DNA from: Nocardioides sp. Soil774
GTDB lineage: Bacteria; Actinomycetota; Actinomycetes; Propionibacteriales; Nocardioidaceae
Direction of reading: 5' to 3'
Length of the DNA stretch: 34,508 nt
Assembly: GCF_001428125.1 (NCBI RefSeq)
Contig: NZ_LMSM01000003.1
Location: 1 to 34,508 of the forward strand
Shown one piece after another: positions 13,964 to 24,359 of this stretch. The position numbers and the translations under genes were made by a program. The first letter of the stretch is position 1. The number at the start of each line of letters is the position of its first letter. Under the pieces are notes generated by a model. The model saw only the letters and a program-made list of their open reading frames with translations. It was not told where the DNA came from and ran no database searches.

Positions 13964-14704
13964 TCAGAGTCCCGACTCGTCGGTGCGCACCAGGATGCGC
14001 TGGCACTCCTCGCACCGGATCACCTCGTCCTCCGGGGCCGAGCGGATCCGCGAGAGCTCGGAGGCGTCGAGGGTGAGCTGGCAGCCGCCGCACTGGCGCG
14101 CGCGCAGCAGCGCGGCACCGATGCCCTTCTGCTCGCGCAGCCGCTCGTAGAGCGCCATCAGGTCGTCGGGGAGGTCCGCGGTGGCCGGTCCGCGCGAGGA
14201 CGCGACCTCGGCGAGCGAGGCGTCGATGCCGGCCTGCTTCTCGTCTCGCGCCGTCACGAGCTCGGCGAGCCGCGCGTCGATGTCGTCGGCGCGGATGCCC
14301 AGGCCGTCGAGCACCTGCTGGGCCTCCTCGAGCTTCTCCATCACCTCGAGCTCGGCGTCCTCGAGCGTGGAGATGCGCCGCTCCAGGGAGACCAGCTCGT
14401 GCTGCATCCGCTCGAGGTCCTTGGGGTTGGTGATCTGACCGGCGTCCATGCGCGAGCGGTCACGCTCGCGGCGGGTCTTCACCTGCTCGACCTCACGGTC
14501 GGCCTTGGCCTGCTCCACGGCGAGGTCGTCGACCACGATCCGCGCGTCGCGCACCTGGTCGGTGAGCGCGGTGCGCTCGGCCTCGAGCGCGGTGATCTCG
14601 GCCAGCTCGGGCAGGTGCGAACGCTGGTGGCGCAGCTGTGCGGTGCGCCGGTCGAGCTCGGCGACGTCGAGGAGCTTGAGCTGGTGGGTGGGATCGGCCT
14701 TCAA
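13964..14704 (-). CDS. Coiled-coil protein with C4 zinc ribbon (DUF164 / zf-RING_7 type)
   Basis: The 246-residue protein has a long charged helical hairpin (about 30-175) and a C-terminal zinc ribbon with C205, C208, C231 and C234 (ARQCGGCQL and IRCEECQRIL). The start is a TTG at 14704, supported by AGGAGA four bases upstream and by the family-typical first residues KADPTHQLKLLDVAELD; no ATG or GTG fits. Homologues are widespread next to NIF3 genes, as here, where the gap is 16 bases. In some bacteria such proteins have been linked to nucleic-acid binding; the function here is unknown. Confidence 0.85.
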   Translation of the reverse strand: MKADPTHQLKLLDVAELDRRTAQLRHQRSHLPELAEITALEAERTALTDQVRDARIVVDDLAVEQAKADREVEQVKTRRERDRSRMDAGQITNPKDLERMQHELVSLERRISTLEDAELEVMEKLEEAQQVLDGLGIRADDIDARLAELVTARDEKQAGIDASLAEVASSRGPATADLPDDLMALYERLREQKGIGAALLRARQCGGCQLTLDASELSRIRSAPEDEVIRCEECQRILVRTDESGL

Positions 14705-14720
14705 CGGCTCTCCTGGGACT

Positions 14721-15521
14721 TCAGTAGCGGGACGACCACGGATCGGTGCACTGCGTGCTGACCCGGGTGCCGACCCTATCGCCCATCGCCTCGTGCAGCC
14801 GCGCCTCCACCACCGGGAGCCAGGTCCACTCGGCCGCCCAGTGCGCCACGTCGACCAGCGCGGGGCCACCGTGCTCGAGGAACTCCCCCGCCCGGTGGTG
14901 CCGCAGGTCGCTGGTGAGGTAGACGTCGACGTCGCTGCCGACGAGCTCGTCGAGCAGGAAGTCGCCGGCCCCGCCGCACACCGCGACCCGCCGCACCACG
15001 CGGTCCGGGTCACCCGCGACCCGTACGCCGTGCGCCGTCGCCGGCAGCGCTGACGCCACCCGCTGCGCGAAGCCGGCGAGCGTCGTCGGCTCGACCGTCC
15101 CGGCGCGGCCGGTGCCGGTGGCGGCCCCCGCCGACGCCGGTCGGATCGGGGCGAGGTCGCGCAGGCCCAGCGCGAGCGCCAGCGCCTCCGAGACCCCCGA
15201 CTCCGCCTGGTCGGCGTTGGTGTGGGCGGTCAGCAGGGCGCACCCGCCACTGGTGAGCGTGTGCAGCGTGCGGCCCTTGGGGGTCGTCGCCGCCACGGAG
15301 CTCACCGGCGTGAGGAAGAGCGGGTGGTGCACGACCAGAAGGTCGGCGCCCCACTCGACCGCCTCCCGCGCCACCTCGACGGTCGGGTCGACGGCCAGCA
15401 TGACCTTCGAGACCTCGGCGGACGGCTCGCCGGCCACCAGCCCGACCGCATCGCCGTCGAGGGCGGTGCCGGGCGGGTACCAGGTGTGCAGGAGGTCGAC
15501 GACGTCCGCGAGCGAGGGCAT
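14721..15521 (-). CDS. NIF3-like dinuclear metal-centre protein
   Basis: Members form hexameric rings with two metals per active site. Some relatives act as GTP cyclohydrolase I type IB/FolE2-like or hydrolase proteins, but most have no proven activity. Metal-ligand candidates are H65/H66 (LLVVHHPLF), D104 (AHTNADQAESGV), H227 and E231 (VDVAHWAAEW). The usual 'WDNVGL' near residue 24 is GDAVGL. The length of 266 residues is normal for the form without a large insert. The ATG lies six bases after GATGAT, a possible leaderless start. It heads a nif3 / zinc-ribbon / FUSC operon. Confidence 0.85.
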   Translation of the reverse strand: MPSLADVVDLLHTWYPPGTALDGDAVGLVAGEPSAEVSKVMLAVDPTVEVAREAVEWGADLLVVHHPLFLTPVSSVAATTPKGRTLHTLTSGGCALLTAHTNADQAESGVSEALALALGLRDLAPIRPASAGAATGTGRAGTVEPTTLAGFAQRVASALPATAHGVRVAGDPDRVVRRVAVCGGAGDFLLDELVGSDVDVYLTSDLRHHRAGEFLEHGGPALVDVAHWAAEWTWLPVVEARLHEAMGDRVGTRVSTQCTDPWSSRY

Positions 15522-15533
15522 GCGCTGATCATC
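15522..15533 (-). promoter_or_regulatory. Possible leaderless -10 box of nif3
   Basis: GATGAT (15533-15528, minus strand) followed by six bases and ATG fits only the A2 and T6 positions of TANNNT. Confidence 0.3.
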
Positions 15534-15554
15534 CCCGGTCGGCCGGCAGGGGGC

Positions 15555-17099
<1,545 letters not shown>

Positions 17100-17111
17100 G
17101 GGCCCACTGTG
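17100..17111 (-). promoter_or_regulatory. Leaderless -10 box of the acyl-CoA synthetase gene
   Basis: CACAGT (17111-17106, minus strand) is followed by six bases (GGGCCC) and ATG. The same hexamer and spacing occur before fabD. Confidence 0.5.
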
Positions 17112-17173
17112 GCACGCGTCACCCGAGGCGACGAGGCCGTCCCGGAGGGGGTGCGACGGGCGGCAGACCAGCA

Positions 17174-17187
17174 GCGCCGAACGGCGC
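17174..17187 (-). terminator. Short hairpin after tRNA-Val
   Basis: GCGCC-GAAC-GGCGC lies 6 bases beyond the tRNA 3' end on the minus strand. The stem is five base pairs and no T-run follows. Confidence 0.3.
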
Positions 17188-17193
17188 GAGGGG

Positions 17194-17265
17194 TGCGTCG
17201 GGACGGTTTCGAACCGCCGACCGCTCGGGTGTAAACCGAGTGCTCTACCGCTGAGCTACCGACGC
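17194..17265 (-). tRNA. tRNA-Val (anticodon UAC)
   Basis: The minus strand folds as a full cloverleaf of 72 bases. The acceptor stem is GCGTCGG / CCGACGC with discriminator A, and the D-arm is GCTC...GAGC. The anticodon stem CTCGG / CCGAG encloses loop TTTACAC (anticodon TAC). The variable loop is five bases and the T-arm is GGCGG-TTCGAAA-CCGTC. It decodes GUA and related valine codons. CCA is not encoded (CCC follows). An upstream TAGTCT (17280-17275) ends nine bases before the mature 5' end and may be its -10 box. Confidence 0.95.
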
Positions 17266-17331
17266 GCGCGGCACAGACTACGCGGACGCCTCCGCACGGG
17301 AGAATCGCGCGGGCACCTGGGTCTGAAATGA

Positions 17332-17369
17332 GTTGAACCGCTGGCGTCTCGGGTCACCAGCGGTTCAAC
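17332..17369. repeat. Perfect 13-bp inverted repeat, terminator or processing hairpin
   Basis: GTTGAACCGCTGG and CCAGCGGTTCAAC enclose a 12-base loop. It is the strongest structure in the 191-base gene-free stretch between the peroxiredoxin stop (17457) and tRNA-Val. No U-tract follows on either strand. It most likely ends the DUF3052/ligase/peroxiredoxin transcript, but an operator or RNA processing role is possible. Confidence 0.55.
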
Positions 17370-17427
17370 AAGACAAAGATTACACCACCCCGCAAGGCCG
17401 TCCCCGGTTTCGCTGATTTGTACAGCG

Positions 17428-17441
17428 CCGGTCTAGACCGG
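17428..17441. repeat. 14-bp perfect palindrome CCGGTCTAGACCGG
   Basis: This palindrome lies 16-29 bases beyond the peroxiredoxin stop. It has no loop, so it looks more like a protein-binding site than a terminator. Its partner is unknown. Confidence 0.45.
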
Positions 17442-17456
17442 AGCACCCGGAGACGC

Positions 17457-17930
17457 TCAGCCTGCGGCGGCGTGGAGCTCGCGCAGGTGCTCGTCGAGGT
17501 CACGGCCGTCGGGGTTGGCGTTGTGCACCGCCCAGCGCAGCCGGCCCTCGCGGTCCACGACGTACGACGACCGCCGGGGCGCGCCCTTGACCTCGTCGAA
17601 GACCTCGTAGGCCGAGGCGACGCGCCCGTGGGGCCAGAAGTCCGAGAGCAACGGGAAGTTGAGCCCCTCGGCCTCGGCGAAGCTGCGCAGCGAGTAGACC
17701 GGGTCGCACGACAGCGCGAGCACCTCGGTGTCGAAGGTGAGGAACTCGTCGAGCCGGTCGCGCACCCCCGACAGCTCACCGGTGCAGACACCGGTGAAGG
17801 CGAACGGGAAGAACATCAGCACGACCGCCTTGCGCCCGCGGAAGTCGCTCAGCCGGACGTCCTGGCCGAACTGGTCCCGCAGGGTGAAGTCGGGTGCCTC
17901 GTCACCGATGCACAGTCCCTCGCACGTCAC
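17457..17930 (-). CDS. AhpE-type peroxiredoxin
   Basis: Reduces hydrogen peroxide, organic peroxides or peroxynitrite using a peroxidatic cysteine. The PxxxT(S)xxC signature is P42, T46 and C49 in [15 protein letters not shown] further cysteine in [14 protein letters not shown] (C75) may act in resolution; C3 and C7 lie at the N-terminus. The 157-residue length and sequence fit the one-cysteine-like AhpE group of actinobacteria, which are reduced by mycoredoxin or mycothiol. The GTG start overlaps the ligase stop (GTGA), so it is translationally coupled and downstream in a three-gene operon. Confidence 0.88.
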   Translation of the reverse strand: MTCEGLCIGDEAPDFTLRDQFGQDVRLSDFRGRKAVVLMFFPFAFTGVCTGELSGVRDRLDEFLTFDTEVLALSCDPVYSLRSFAEAEGLNFPLLSDFWPHGRVASAYEVFDEVKGAPRRSSYVVDREGRLRWAVHNANPDGRDLDEHLRELHAAAG

Positions 17931-19597
17931 GCCTGCTTGCCGTCCTTCTCGTCGTCCCCGTCGTGGTCGTCCTGCTCGCCGTCGTGCTCGCCGTGCCGGG
18001 CCAGCTCCCGCTTGAGGACCTTGCCGGTGGCGTTGCGGGGCAGCTCGTCGACGAAGACGATCTCGCGCGGCACCTTGAAACGGGCCAGGTTGGCCTTCAC
18101 GTGCTCGCGCAGCTCGTCCGCCGACACCTCGCCGACCCGCACCACGAAGGCGCGCAGTCGCTGACCATAGTCCTCGTCGTCGACGCCGACCGCAGCGACC
18201 TCGTGCACCTGCTCGTGGGCGACCAGGCAGTCCTCGACCTCCTGGGGGAAGACGTTCTCACCGCCGGAGACGATCATGTCGTCGTCACGGCCCGCGACGT
18301 GCAGCCGGCCCGCGTCGTCGAAGTAGCCCACGTCGCCCGACGACATGAGCCCGTCGACGACCTCCTTGGACCCGCCGTGGGTGTAGCCCTCGAAGAGCAG
18401 GCCGTTGCCCACGAAGATCCGTCCGGTCTCGCCGCGCGGCAGCTCGTGGCCCGCCTCGTCGAGGATCTTCACGACCGTGCCGTGGGGCGGCTTGCCGGCC
18501 GACGTGGGATCGGCGCGCAGGTCCTGCGGCGTCGCGATCGAGGCGTAGGCGACCTCGGTCGAGCCGTAGATGTTGTAGAGGTTGTCGCCGAAGCGGTCCA
18601 TCCAGGCCTGGGCGAGCGTGGCGGGCAGCGCCGAGCCCGACGAGGCGACGACCTCGACCCGGCCCAGGTCGAAGGTGTCGAGCACCTCGGGGTCGAGGGC
18701 GAGCATCCGCTGGAGCATCACCGGGATGACCACCATCGACTGGCACCGCTCGTCCTGCGCGGTCCGCAGCGCCTCGGCCGGGTCGAAGGTGCGCCGCAGC
18801 ACGACGGTCGAGCCCAGCAGCATCGCGAGCGCGAGGTGGGCGAAGCCCCAGGTGTGGAACAGCGGCGCGGCGATGTGGGTGCGCCAGCCAGCCCGCAGCG
18901 GCATCCGCGAGAGCAGCGAGACGGCCGCGTCGATGCCGGCCTCCTTGCGCGGTGCTCCCTTGGGGGTGCCGGTGGTGCCGGAGGTGAGGATCACGATCCG
19001 CGTGTGTCGCTGGGGCGGCTGCAGGTCGCCCTCGTCGTACGCCGACACGAGGTGCTCCAGGGTCTCCTCCGAGCCCGCCTCACCGTCGGTCCACGCCAGC
19101 ACGCGGTGGTCGAGGTCGGCGCCTGCCAGCAGGCCGGCGAACTCCTCGTCGTGGATCACCAGCCGGGGCGCCTCGCGCTCGAGCACGTCGACGAGCTGCG
19201 GGCCGGCGAAGGCGGTGTTGAGGTAGAGGATGTCTGCGCCCAGCTTGGCCACCGCGATGGAGGCGTCGATGAAGCCCCGGTGGTTGCGGCACATCACCGC
19301 CACCGAGTCGCCCTCCCCCACGCCGCGCTCGGCGAGGGCACGGGCCAGGGAGTTCGACCGGCGGTGCAGCTCGCCCCAGGTCAGCTCACCGAGCTCGTCC
19401 ACCACGCCGACCTGGTGCGGCGACCGTGCCGCGAGGGTCGCGAAGCCGCCCGCGGGGCCGGTCCCCCAGCGCAGGACCACGCGGCCGATGTCGACCAGCG
19501 TGCGCGGACCGTAGGGGCGGATGACCCCCGCGCGGCCGAGGACGCGCACCGTCGTGCCGGCGCCTGCCACCGCACCTGCGAGCCGGCGAGCCCTCAC
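17927..19597 (-). CDS. AMP-forming acyl-CoA synthetase / ligase
   Basis: This is a second ANL-family adenylating enzyme of 556 residues. The motifs [77 protein letters not shown] and the lysine in [11 protein letters not shown] are all present, so it should be catalytically competent. The tail after residue 533 is rich in His, Asp, Glu and Lys ([20 protein letters not shown]), an unusual, probably disordered extension. The GTG at 19597 shares GTGA with the DUF3052 stop; the frame upstream of it is only antisense noise. Its substrate is unknown. It sits between DUF3052 and a peroxiredoxin in one coupled transcript. Confidence 0.85.
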   Translation of the reverse strand: MRARRLAGAVAGAGTTVRVLGRAGVIRPYGPRTLVDIGRVVLRWGTGPAGGFATLAARSPHQVGVVDELGELTWGELHRRSNSLARALAERGVGEGDSVAVMCRNHRGFIDASIAVAKLGADILYLNTAFAGPQLVDVLEREAPRLVIHDEEFAGLLAGADLDHRVLAWTDGEAGSEETLEHLVSAYDEGDLQPPQRHTRIVILTSGTTGTPKGAPRKEAGIDAAVSLLSRMPLRAGWRTHIAAPLFHTWGFAHLALAMLLGSTVVLRRTFDPAEALRTAQDERCQSMVVIPVMLQRMLALDPEVLDTFDLGRVEVVASSGSALPATLAQAWMDRFGDNLYNIYGSTEVAYASIATPQDLRADPTSAGKPPHGTVVKILDEAGHELPRGETGRIFVGNGLLFEGYTHGGSKEVVDGLMSSGDVGYFDDAGRLHVAGRDDDMIVSGGENVFPQEVEDCLVAHEQVHEVAAVGVDDEDYGQRLRAFVVRVGEVSADELREHVKANLARFKVPREIVFVDELPRNATGKVLKRELARHGEHDGEQDDHDGDDEKDGKQA

Positions 19598-20022
19598 GCG
19601 GGAGTCTTCGGAGCCACCAGTCGCGTGGCCTGCCAGTCCTTGCTGACCGACGCCGTCGTCGTCTGCGACAGGCCCGCGATCGGGGCCGCCTCCGAGACGT
19701 CGGCCGCGTCCACCGTGCCGGGCCGCCCGACCTTGGGCGTCAGCAGCCAGATCGAGCCACCGCCGACGAGGTCGGTCAGCGCGTCGACGAGACCGTCGAC
19801 GAGGTCGCCGTCGTCGTCGCGCCACCAGAGCACCACCGCGTCGACCACGTTGCCGTAGTCACCGTCGACCATGTCGGCGTCGATGCAGTCCTCGACCGCG
19901 ACGCGCAGCTCGTCATCGGCGTCGTTGTCCCAGCCGAGCTCCTGGACGACCATGCCGGGCTTCAGCCCCAGCCGATCGCCGATCCCGGTTGCCGGGGCAG
20001 AGTCGCCCACCGTCGAACTCAC
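19594..20022 (-). CDS. DUF3052 family protein
   Basis: The 142-residue protein is conserved in actinobacteria and has no established function. The blocks ATGIGDRLGLKPGMVVQELG, LWWRDDDGDLVDGLVDAL and GSIWLLTPKVGRPGTVDAAD then VSEAAPIAGLSQT are typical. The GTG at 20022 is preceded by GGAGG with six bases between. From memory it is commonly found divergent from aceE in actinobacteria, as it is here. GACTAT at 20078-20073 on the minus strand could be its -10 element, although I see no good -35. The stop overlaps the ligase start. Confidence 0.85.
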   Translation of the reverse strand: MSSTVGDSAPATGIGDRLGLKPGMVVQELGWDNDADDELRVAVEDCIDADMVDGDYGNVVDAVVLWWRDDDGDLVDGLVDALTDLVGGGSIWLLTPKVGRPGTVDAADVSEAAPIAGLSQTTTASVSKDWQATRLVAPKTPA

Positions 20023-20111
20023 GCAGTGCCTCCAATGATCGGGTCCCCGCGACGTCGCGCGCGAGGTGACGCATAGTCCACCCGAACACAGCAGGCGCCG
20101 CAACCCCGTCC

Positions 20112-20149
20112 CGCCCGCCGGGCGGGCGCGGGGCGGGCGTCGGGCGGGC
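20112..20149 (+). repeat. Three 11-bp direct repeats GGGCGGGCNNN, G-quadruplex-prone
   Basis: GGGCGGGC recurs at 20120, 20131 and 20142, a period of exactly 11 bases. The first copy also forms the palindrome CGCCCGCC-G-GGCGGGCG (20112-20128). Six runs of three or more G on the plus strand (20120-20148), separated by 1-4 bases, meet the usual G-quadruplex rule. It lies in the aceE / DUF3052 divergent region. Confidence 0.6.
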
Positions 20150-20179
20150 ATCGTGGCCTCTGTCTCACCGCAACCGGGC

Positions 20180-20193
20180 CTACCCGCGGGTAG
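20180..20193. promoter_or_regulatory. Palindromic operator candidate CTACCCGCGGGTAG upstream of aceE
   Basis: A perfect 14-bp palindrome is centred about 43 bases upstream of the likely aceE transcription start. This is a typical place for an activator, or for a repressor overlapping the -35 region. The cognate regulator is unknown. Confidence 0.5.
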
Positions 20194-20205
20194 ATTTCGT
20201 GCGGC

Positions 20206-20229
20206 CGTGTCGCGTGACACGATGCACGG
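20206..20229 (+). promoter_or_regulatory. aceE leaderless promoter with overlapping inverted repeat
   Basis: CACGAT (20218-20223) lies six bases before the GTG at 20230, with no ribosome-binding site. The inverted repeat CGTGTC-GCGT-GACACG (20206-20221) overlaps this -10 box, where a bound protein would block transcription. Confidence 0.5.
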
Positions 20230-23013
20230 GTGAGTGACGCCGAGAAGTCCAGCAAGAACCCGGCGATCGTGCCGGTGATCCACGAGGGACTCCCCACCCA
20301 GCTGCCCGACATCGACCCCGACGAGACCCAGGAGTGGCTCGCGTCCTTCGACGCGATGCTCGACGACCGGGGCCGTGACCGGGCTCGCTACGTGATGCTG
20401 CGCCTGCTCGAGCGCGCGCGGGAGAAGCAGGTCGGCGTGCCCGCCCTGCGCTCCACCGACTACATCAACACGATCCCCCCGGAGCGCGAGCCGTGGTTCC
20501 CCGGCGACGAGGAGGTCGAGCGCCGCATCCGCGCCTTCATCCGCTGGAACGCCGCGGTGATGGTCTCCTCGGCCAACCGCAAGGGCCTCGAGGTCGGCGG
20601 CCACATCGCCACCTACCAATCCTCGGCCAGCCTCTACGAGGTCGGCTTCAACCACTTCTTCCGCGGCAAGGACCACGAGGGCGGTGGCGACCAGATCTAC
20701 ATCCAGGGCCACGGCTCGCCGGGCGTCTACGCCCGCGCGTTCCTCGAGGGCCGCCTGAGCGAGGAGCAGCTCTACCGCTTCCGCCAGGAGGTCCAGCACG
20801 GCAAGGGCGCCGGCCTCCCGTCGTACCCGCACCCGCGGCTCATGCCCGACTTCTGGGAGTTCCCGACCGTCTCGATGGGCCTCACCGCCATCGGCTCCAT
20901 CTACCAGGCGCGGTTCAACCGCTACATGGACAACCGCGGCATCAAGGACACCAAGCAGCAGCGCGTGTGGGCCTTCATGGGCGACGGCGAGATGGCCGAG
21001 CCCGAGTCGCTCGGCGCGATCCGCGTCGCGGCCCGTGAGGAGCTCGACAACCTCACCTGGGTCATCAACTGCAACCTCCAGCAGCTCGACGGCCCCGTCA
21101 CCGGCAACGGCAAGATCATCCAGGAGCTCGAGGCCAACTTCCGTGGCGCCGGCTGGAACGTCATCAAGGTGGTGTGGGGCCGCGAGTGGGACGCCCTGCT
21201 CGCCAAGGACGTCGACGGCGTGCTGGTCAACCGGATGAACACCACCCCCGACGGCCAGTTCCAGACCTACTCGACCGAGGACGGCGCCTACGTCCGCGAG
21301 CACTTCTTCGGCACCGACCCGCGCCTGCGCAAGATGGTCGAGCACATGTCGGACACGCAGATCGAGAAGCTGCCCCGCGGCGGTCACGACTACCGCAAGG
21401 TGTACGCCGCGTTCGACGCCGCGACCAAGCACACCGGCCAGCCGACGGTGATCCTGGCCCACACCATCAAGGGCTGGACGATCGACGCCCTCGAGGGCAA
21501 GAACGCCACGCACCAGATGAAGAAGCTGACGCTGCCGGACCTCAAGAAGTTCCGCGACCGCCTCTACCTCCCCATCAGCGACCGCGACCTCGAGGAGTCC
21601 TACGAGAAGACCGGCGGTGCGCCGTTCTTCCACCCGGGCGCCGACGCCCCCGAGATCGAGTACATGCTCGAGCGCCGCACGGCCCTGGGCGGCTCGATCC
21701 CGCGCCGGGTCAACCGCGCGACCGCGCTCAAGCTGCCCGGCGACGAGATCTACTCCGACCTCAAGCAGGGCTCGGGCAAGAACAAGATCGCCTCCACGAT
21801 GGCCGTCGTCCGGATGCTGCGCGACTGGATGAAGGACCCGGAGATCGGCGACCGCATCGTGCCGATCGCGCCGGACGAGTACCGCACGTTCGGCATGGAC
21901 TCGATGTTCCCGAGCGCCAAGGTCTACAACCCGGGCGGCCAGCAGTACGAGTCGGTCGACCGCAAGCTGCTGCTCTCCTACAAGGAGTCCGCGCAGGGCC
22001 AGATGCTGCACGAGGGCATCTCCGAGGCCGGCGCCATGGCGTCCGCGACCGCGGCCGGCTCGGCGTACACCACGCACGGCGAGCACATGATCCCGTTCTA
22101 CATCTTCTACTCGATGTTCGGCTTCCAGCGCACCGGCGACTCGATCTGGGCGATGGCCGACCAGCTGGCCCGCGGGTTCCTCATCGGCGCCACGGCAGGT
22201 CGCACCACGCTGACCGGTGAGGGTCTCCAGCACGCCGACGGCCACTCGCCGCTGCTCGCTGCGACGAACCCGGCCGTCGTGCACTACGACCCGGCGTTCG
22301 CCTACGAGATCAGCCACGTGATGCAGAACGGCCTCGAGCGGATGTACGGCACCGGCGGCGAGAACGGCGACGGCGAGAACGTCATCTTCTACCTCACCGT
22401 CTACAACGAGCCGGTCTCCCAGCCCGCCGAGCCCTCCGACGTCGACGTCGAGGGCATCCTCAAGGGCATCCACAAGGTCTCGACGGCCGAGGGCGAGGGC
22501 CCGCGGGTCCAGCTGATGGCCTCCGGCGTGGCCTACCCGTGGATCGAGGACGCCGCACGGATGCTCGCCGAGGACTGGGGCGTGCAGTCCGACCTCTGGT
22601 CGGTCACGTCCTGGAACGAGCTGGCCCGCGACGGCGCCGCCGCCGAGCAGTGGAACCTGCTCAACCCCGGCGAGCAGCGTCGCACCGCCTACGTCAGCGA
22701 CAAGCTCGCCGGCGCGCAGGGTCCGGTCGTCGCCGTGTCGGACTACATGCGGGCCGTCCCGCTGCAGATCGCGCGCTGGGTGCCGGCCGACTACCGCGTC
22801 CTCGGCGCCGACGGCTTCGGCTTCGCCGACACCCGTCCGGCCGCTCGCCGCTTCTTCCACATCGACGCCGTCAGCGTCGTCGTCCAGGCGCTGCAGGCAC
22901 TCGCCGACGCCGGCGAGCTCCCGGTGGAGAAGGTCATCGAGGCCTCCGAGCGCTACCGCATCGACGACCCCACCGCGACGAAGGACATCAAGCAGGAGGG
23001 CGGCGACGCGTAG
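20230..23013 (+). CDS. aceE: Pyruvate dehydrogenase E1 component, homodimeric type
   Basis: Thiamine-diphosphate enzyme that decarboxylates pyruvate and acetylates the E2 lipoyl group, linking glycolysis to acetyl-CoA. The 927 residues match the single-chain AceE family from end to end. The ThDP/Mg motif is [10 protein letters not shown] (251-260) followed by N280 and N282 in [18 protein letters not shown]. Other blocks are [36 protein letters not shown] and [11 protein letters not shown]. No E2 or lipoamide dehydrogenase gene is nearby, as is usual in actinobacteria. The last 26 bases overlap the convergent AraC-type gene. The acetyl-CoA it makes would feed the fatty acid cluster downstream. 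Confidence 0.96.
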   Translation: MSDAEKSSKNPAIVPVIHEGLPTQLPDIDPDETQEWLASFDAMLDDRGRDRARYVMLRLLERAREKQVGVPALRSTDYINTIPPEREPWFPGDEEVERRIRAFIRWNAAVMVSSANRKGLEVGGHIATYQSSASLYEVGFNHFFRGKDHEGGGDQIYIQGHGSPGVYARAFLEGRLSEEQLYRFRQEVQHGKGAGLPSYPHPRLMPDFWEFPTVSMGLTAIGSIYQARFNRYMDNRGIKDTKQQRVWAFMGDGEMAEPESLGAIRVAAREELDNLTWVINCNLQQLDGPVTGNGKIIQELEANFRGAGWNVIKVVWGREWDALLAKDVDGVLVNRMNTTPDGQFQTYSTEDGAYVREHFFGTDPRLRKMVEHMSDTQIEKLPRGGHDYRKVYAAFDAATKHTGQPTVILAHTIKGWTIDALEGKNATHQMKKLTLPDLKKFRDRLYLPISDRDLEESYEKTGGAPFFHPGADAPEIEYMLERRTALGGSIPRRVNRATALKLPGDEIYSDLKQGSGKNKIASTMAVVRMLRDWMKDPEIGDRIVPIAPDEYRTFGMDSMFPSAKVYNPGGQQYESVDRKLLLSYKESAQGQMLHEGISEAGAMASATAAGSAYTTHGEHMIPFYIFYSMFGFQRTGDSIWAMADQLARGFLIGATAGRTTLTGEGLQHADGHSPLLAATNPAVVHYDPAFAYEISHVMQNGLERMYGTGGENGDGENVIFYLTVYNEPVSQPAEPSDVDVEGILKGIHKVSTAEGEGPRVQLMASGVAYPWIEDAARMLAEDWGVQSDLWSVTSWNELARDGAAAEQWNLLNPGEQRRTAYVSDKLAGAQGPVVAVSDYMRAVPLQIARWVPADYRVLGADGFGFADTRPAARRFFHIDAVSVVVQALQALADAGELPVEKVIEASERYRIDDPTATKDIKQEGGDA

Positions 23014-23845
23014 TCGTCCCCGCAGGCACCACCTGGTGGGCCACCTCCCGCGCGTAGTGCGCGGGCGGGTGGCCCACCAGCTGCGTGAAGGCCCGGATGA
23101 GGTGCGACTGGTCGGCGTAGCCGAGCCGTGCCGCGAGCGCCGCCCAGTCCACGTCGCGGCCCTCGTGCGCCGCAGCGGTGGCATCGAGCAGCCGGAAGCG
23201 CTGCACCACCCACTTGGGTCCGATCCCGACGTGCGAGGCGAACCACCGCTGCAACGTGCGCAGGCTGACCCCTGCGAGGTCGGCCAGCTGCGCGGCTCGC
23301 ACGAGCGAGCTGTCCTCCTCCGCCTGCTCCACCAGCCGGGCCAGACGCGGCACCAGCGGGTCGGGCTGCGGCTCCAGTGCCCGCAGCCACGCCGCCAGGA
23401 CGACCGCACCGTCCTCGGGTCGCGCGCAGCCCAGGGCGCGCTCCGCCGCCTCCCGGTCGTCCACGCCCAGCACCTCGAGCGCGGTGACCTCACGCCCCAC
23501 CAGGGCGGCCACGTCGCCGCGCAGGAACGGGCGGAAGCCGGCCGGACGGAAGCCGGCGGCCACCGTGTGCCCGGCACCGTCGAGCCGGCGCGTGAACATG
23601 TGCGGGTGCACGCCGTGGACCAGCAGCCGCGGCACGCCCGCCACCACCTCGGCCGACAGGTGGACCACGGGACGCGGCACCACCTCCTGGTCGTGGATCT
23701 CTGCGGTGTTCCAGCGCACCCACCAGAAGTAGTCGACCAGCCCCGCCAGGTCGTCCGCAGGCTCGGTGCGCCCCACCTCGATCAGCCGCCCTGCCGCGCT
23801 CGGGCGCAGGATCGCGGCGTGGGCTCGACCGGATCGCGTGGGCAC
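22988..23845 (-). CDS. AraC-family transcriptional regulator
   Basis: The 285-residue protein has an N-terminal sensing domain ([54 protein letters not shown]) of the type often called DUF6597. The C-terminal double HTH covers about 185-275 ([56 protein letters not shown]). I chose the GTG at 23845 because TAGGGT lies seven bases upstream, a leaderless start; the frame is open for another 44 codons but with unconvincing sequence. Its 3' end overlaps aceE by 26 bases. A divergently transcribed VOC protein gene may be its target. Confidence 0.82.
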   Translation of the reverse strand: MPTRSGRAHAAILRPSAAGRLIEVGRTEPADDLAGLVDYFWWVRWNTAEIHDQEVVPRPVVHLSAEVVAGVPRLLVHGVHPHMFTRRLDGAGHTVAAGFRPAGFRPFLRGDVAALVGREVTALEVLGVDDREAAERALGCARPEDGAVVLAAWLRALEPQPDPLVPRLARLVEQAEEDSSLVRAAQLADLAGVSLRTLQRWFASHVGIGPKWVVQRFRLLDATAAAHEGRDVDWAALAARLGYADQSHLIRAFTQLVGHPPAHYAREVAHQVVPAGTTTRRRPPA

Positions 23846-23858
23846 GACCAGCACCCTA
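23846..23858 (-). promoter_or_regulatory. Leaderless -10 box of the AraC-type regulator
   Basis: TAGGGT (23858-23853, minus strand) is followed by seven bases and the GTG start; the same hexamer precedes the RNB gene. Confidence 0.5.
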
Positions 23859-23955
23859 GGTGGAGGCGCCCACAGCGGCTGTCGCGTTTGTCCAAGCGCA
23901 GCGGGAGCCCGCCGCGCGACCATCGGTGCCGACCCCGACGACGAGGAGACCGAGG

Positions 23956-24339
23956 ATGACGCACGAGATGACCGCACGAATCGCCATGGTGACGCTCGAC
24001 TGCGCCGAGGTCGCGCCCGCGGCGCAGTTCTGGTCGGCGCTGCTCGGCTGGCGGGTCGCGGCGCAGGACGCCGACTACGCCATGCTCACCGGCCGTGACG
24101 GCTCACCGGCCCTGGGACTCGGCCGGGTCGAGGGCCACCAGCCGCCGTCCTGGCCCGACGAGGGCGGGCACAAGCAGTTCCACCTCGACCTCGCCGTCGA
24201 CGACGTCGACGCGCTCACCGAGCGGGCACTCGACCTCGGCGCCCGCCTGGCCGACCCGCAACCGGGCGAGACGTGGCGCGTGCTCGTCGACCCTGCCGGA
24301 CACCCCTTCTGCGTCACCGACGCGGCCGGCTGGGGCTGA
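23956..24339 (+). CDS. VOC / glyoxalase-like domain protein
   Basis: The 127-residue protein has the paired beta-alpha-beta-beta-beta modules of the vicinal oxygen chelate fold: ARIAMVTLDCAEVAPAAQFW then SALLGWRV, and KQFHLDLAVDDVDALTERAL ending DPAGHPFCVT. Such proteins may be dioxygenases, glyoxalases or antibiotic-binding proteins; the subfamily here is the short glyoxalase-like one without assigned function. The histidine in KQFHLDL and the aspartates near it could bind metal. The ATG at 23956 follows GAGGAG. It is divergent from the AraC-type gene and ends 20 bases from the convergent hydrolase gene. Confidence 0.82.
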   Translation: MTHEMTARIAMVTLDCAEVAPAAQFWSALLGWRVAAQDADYAMLTGRDGSPALGLGRVEGHQPPSWPDEGGHKQFHLDLAVDDVDALTERALDLGARLADPQPGETWRVLVDPAGHPFCVTDAAGWG

Positions 24340-24359
24340 GGGTCGGCCCGCCCGGGGCC

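Noticed and set aside
17194..17369. tRNA-Val and the nearby inverted repeat as a phage attachment site
   Set aside because: No integrase gene, no duplicated tRNA 3' end and no prophage genes are present.
17354..17791. Minus-strand frame of 145 codons overlapping the peroxiredoxin gene
   Set aside because: It overlaps the peroxiredoxin gene in another frame, and its Ser/Arg/Thr-rich composition is that of a shadow frame.
20112..20149. GGGCGGGC direct repeats as a CRISPR or other array
   Set aside because: Units are 11 bases with 3-base gaps and only three copies, with no cas genes; a regulatory or structural role fits better.
19594..23577. A 1327-codon open frame on the minus strand opposite aceE
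   Set aside because: Its upstream part is antisense to aceE, whose motifs are unmistakable, and is low-complexity in the way shadow frames are in GC-rich DNA. Only the last 142 codons (DUF3052) are real.
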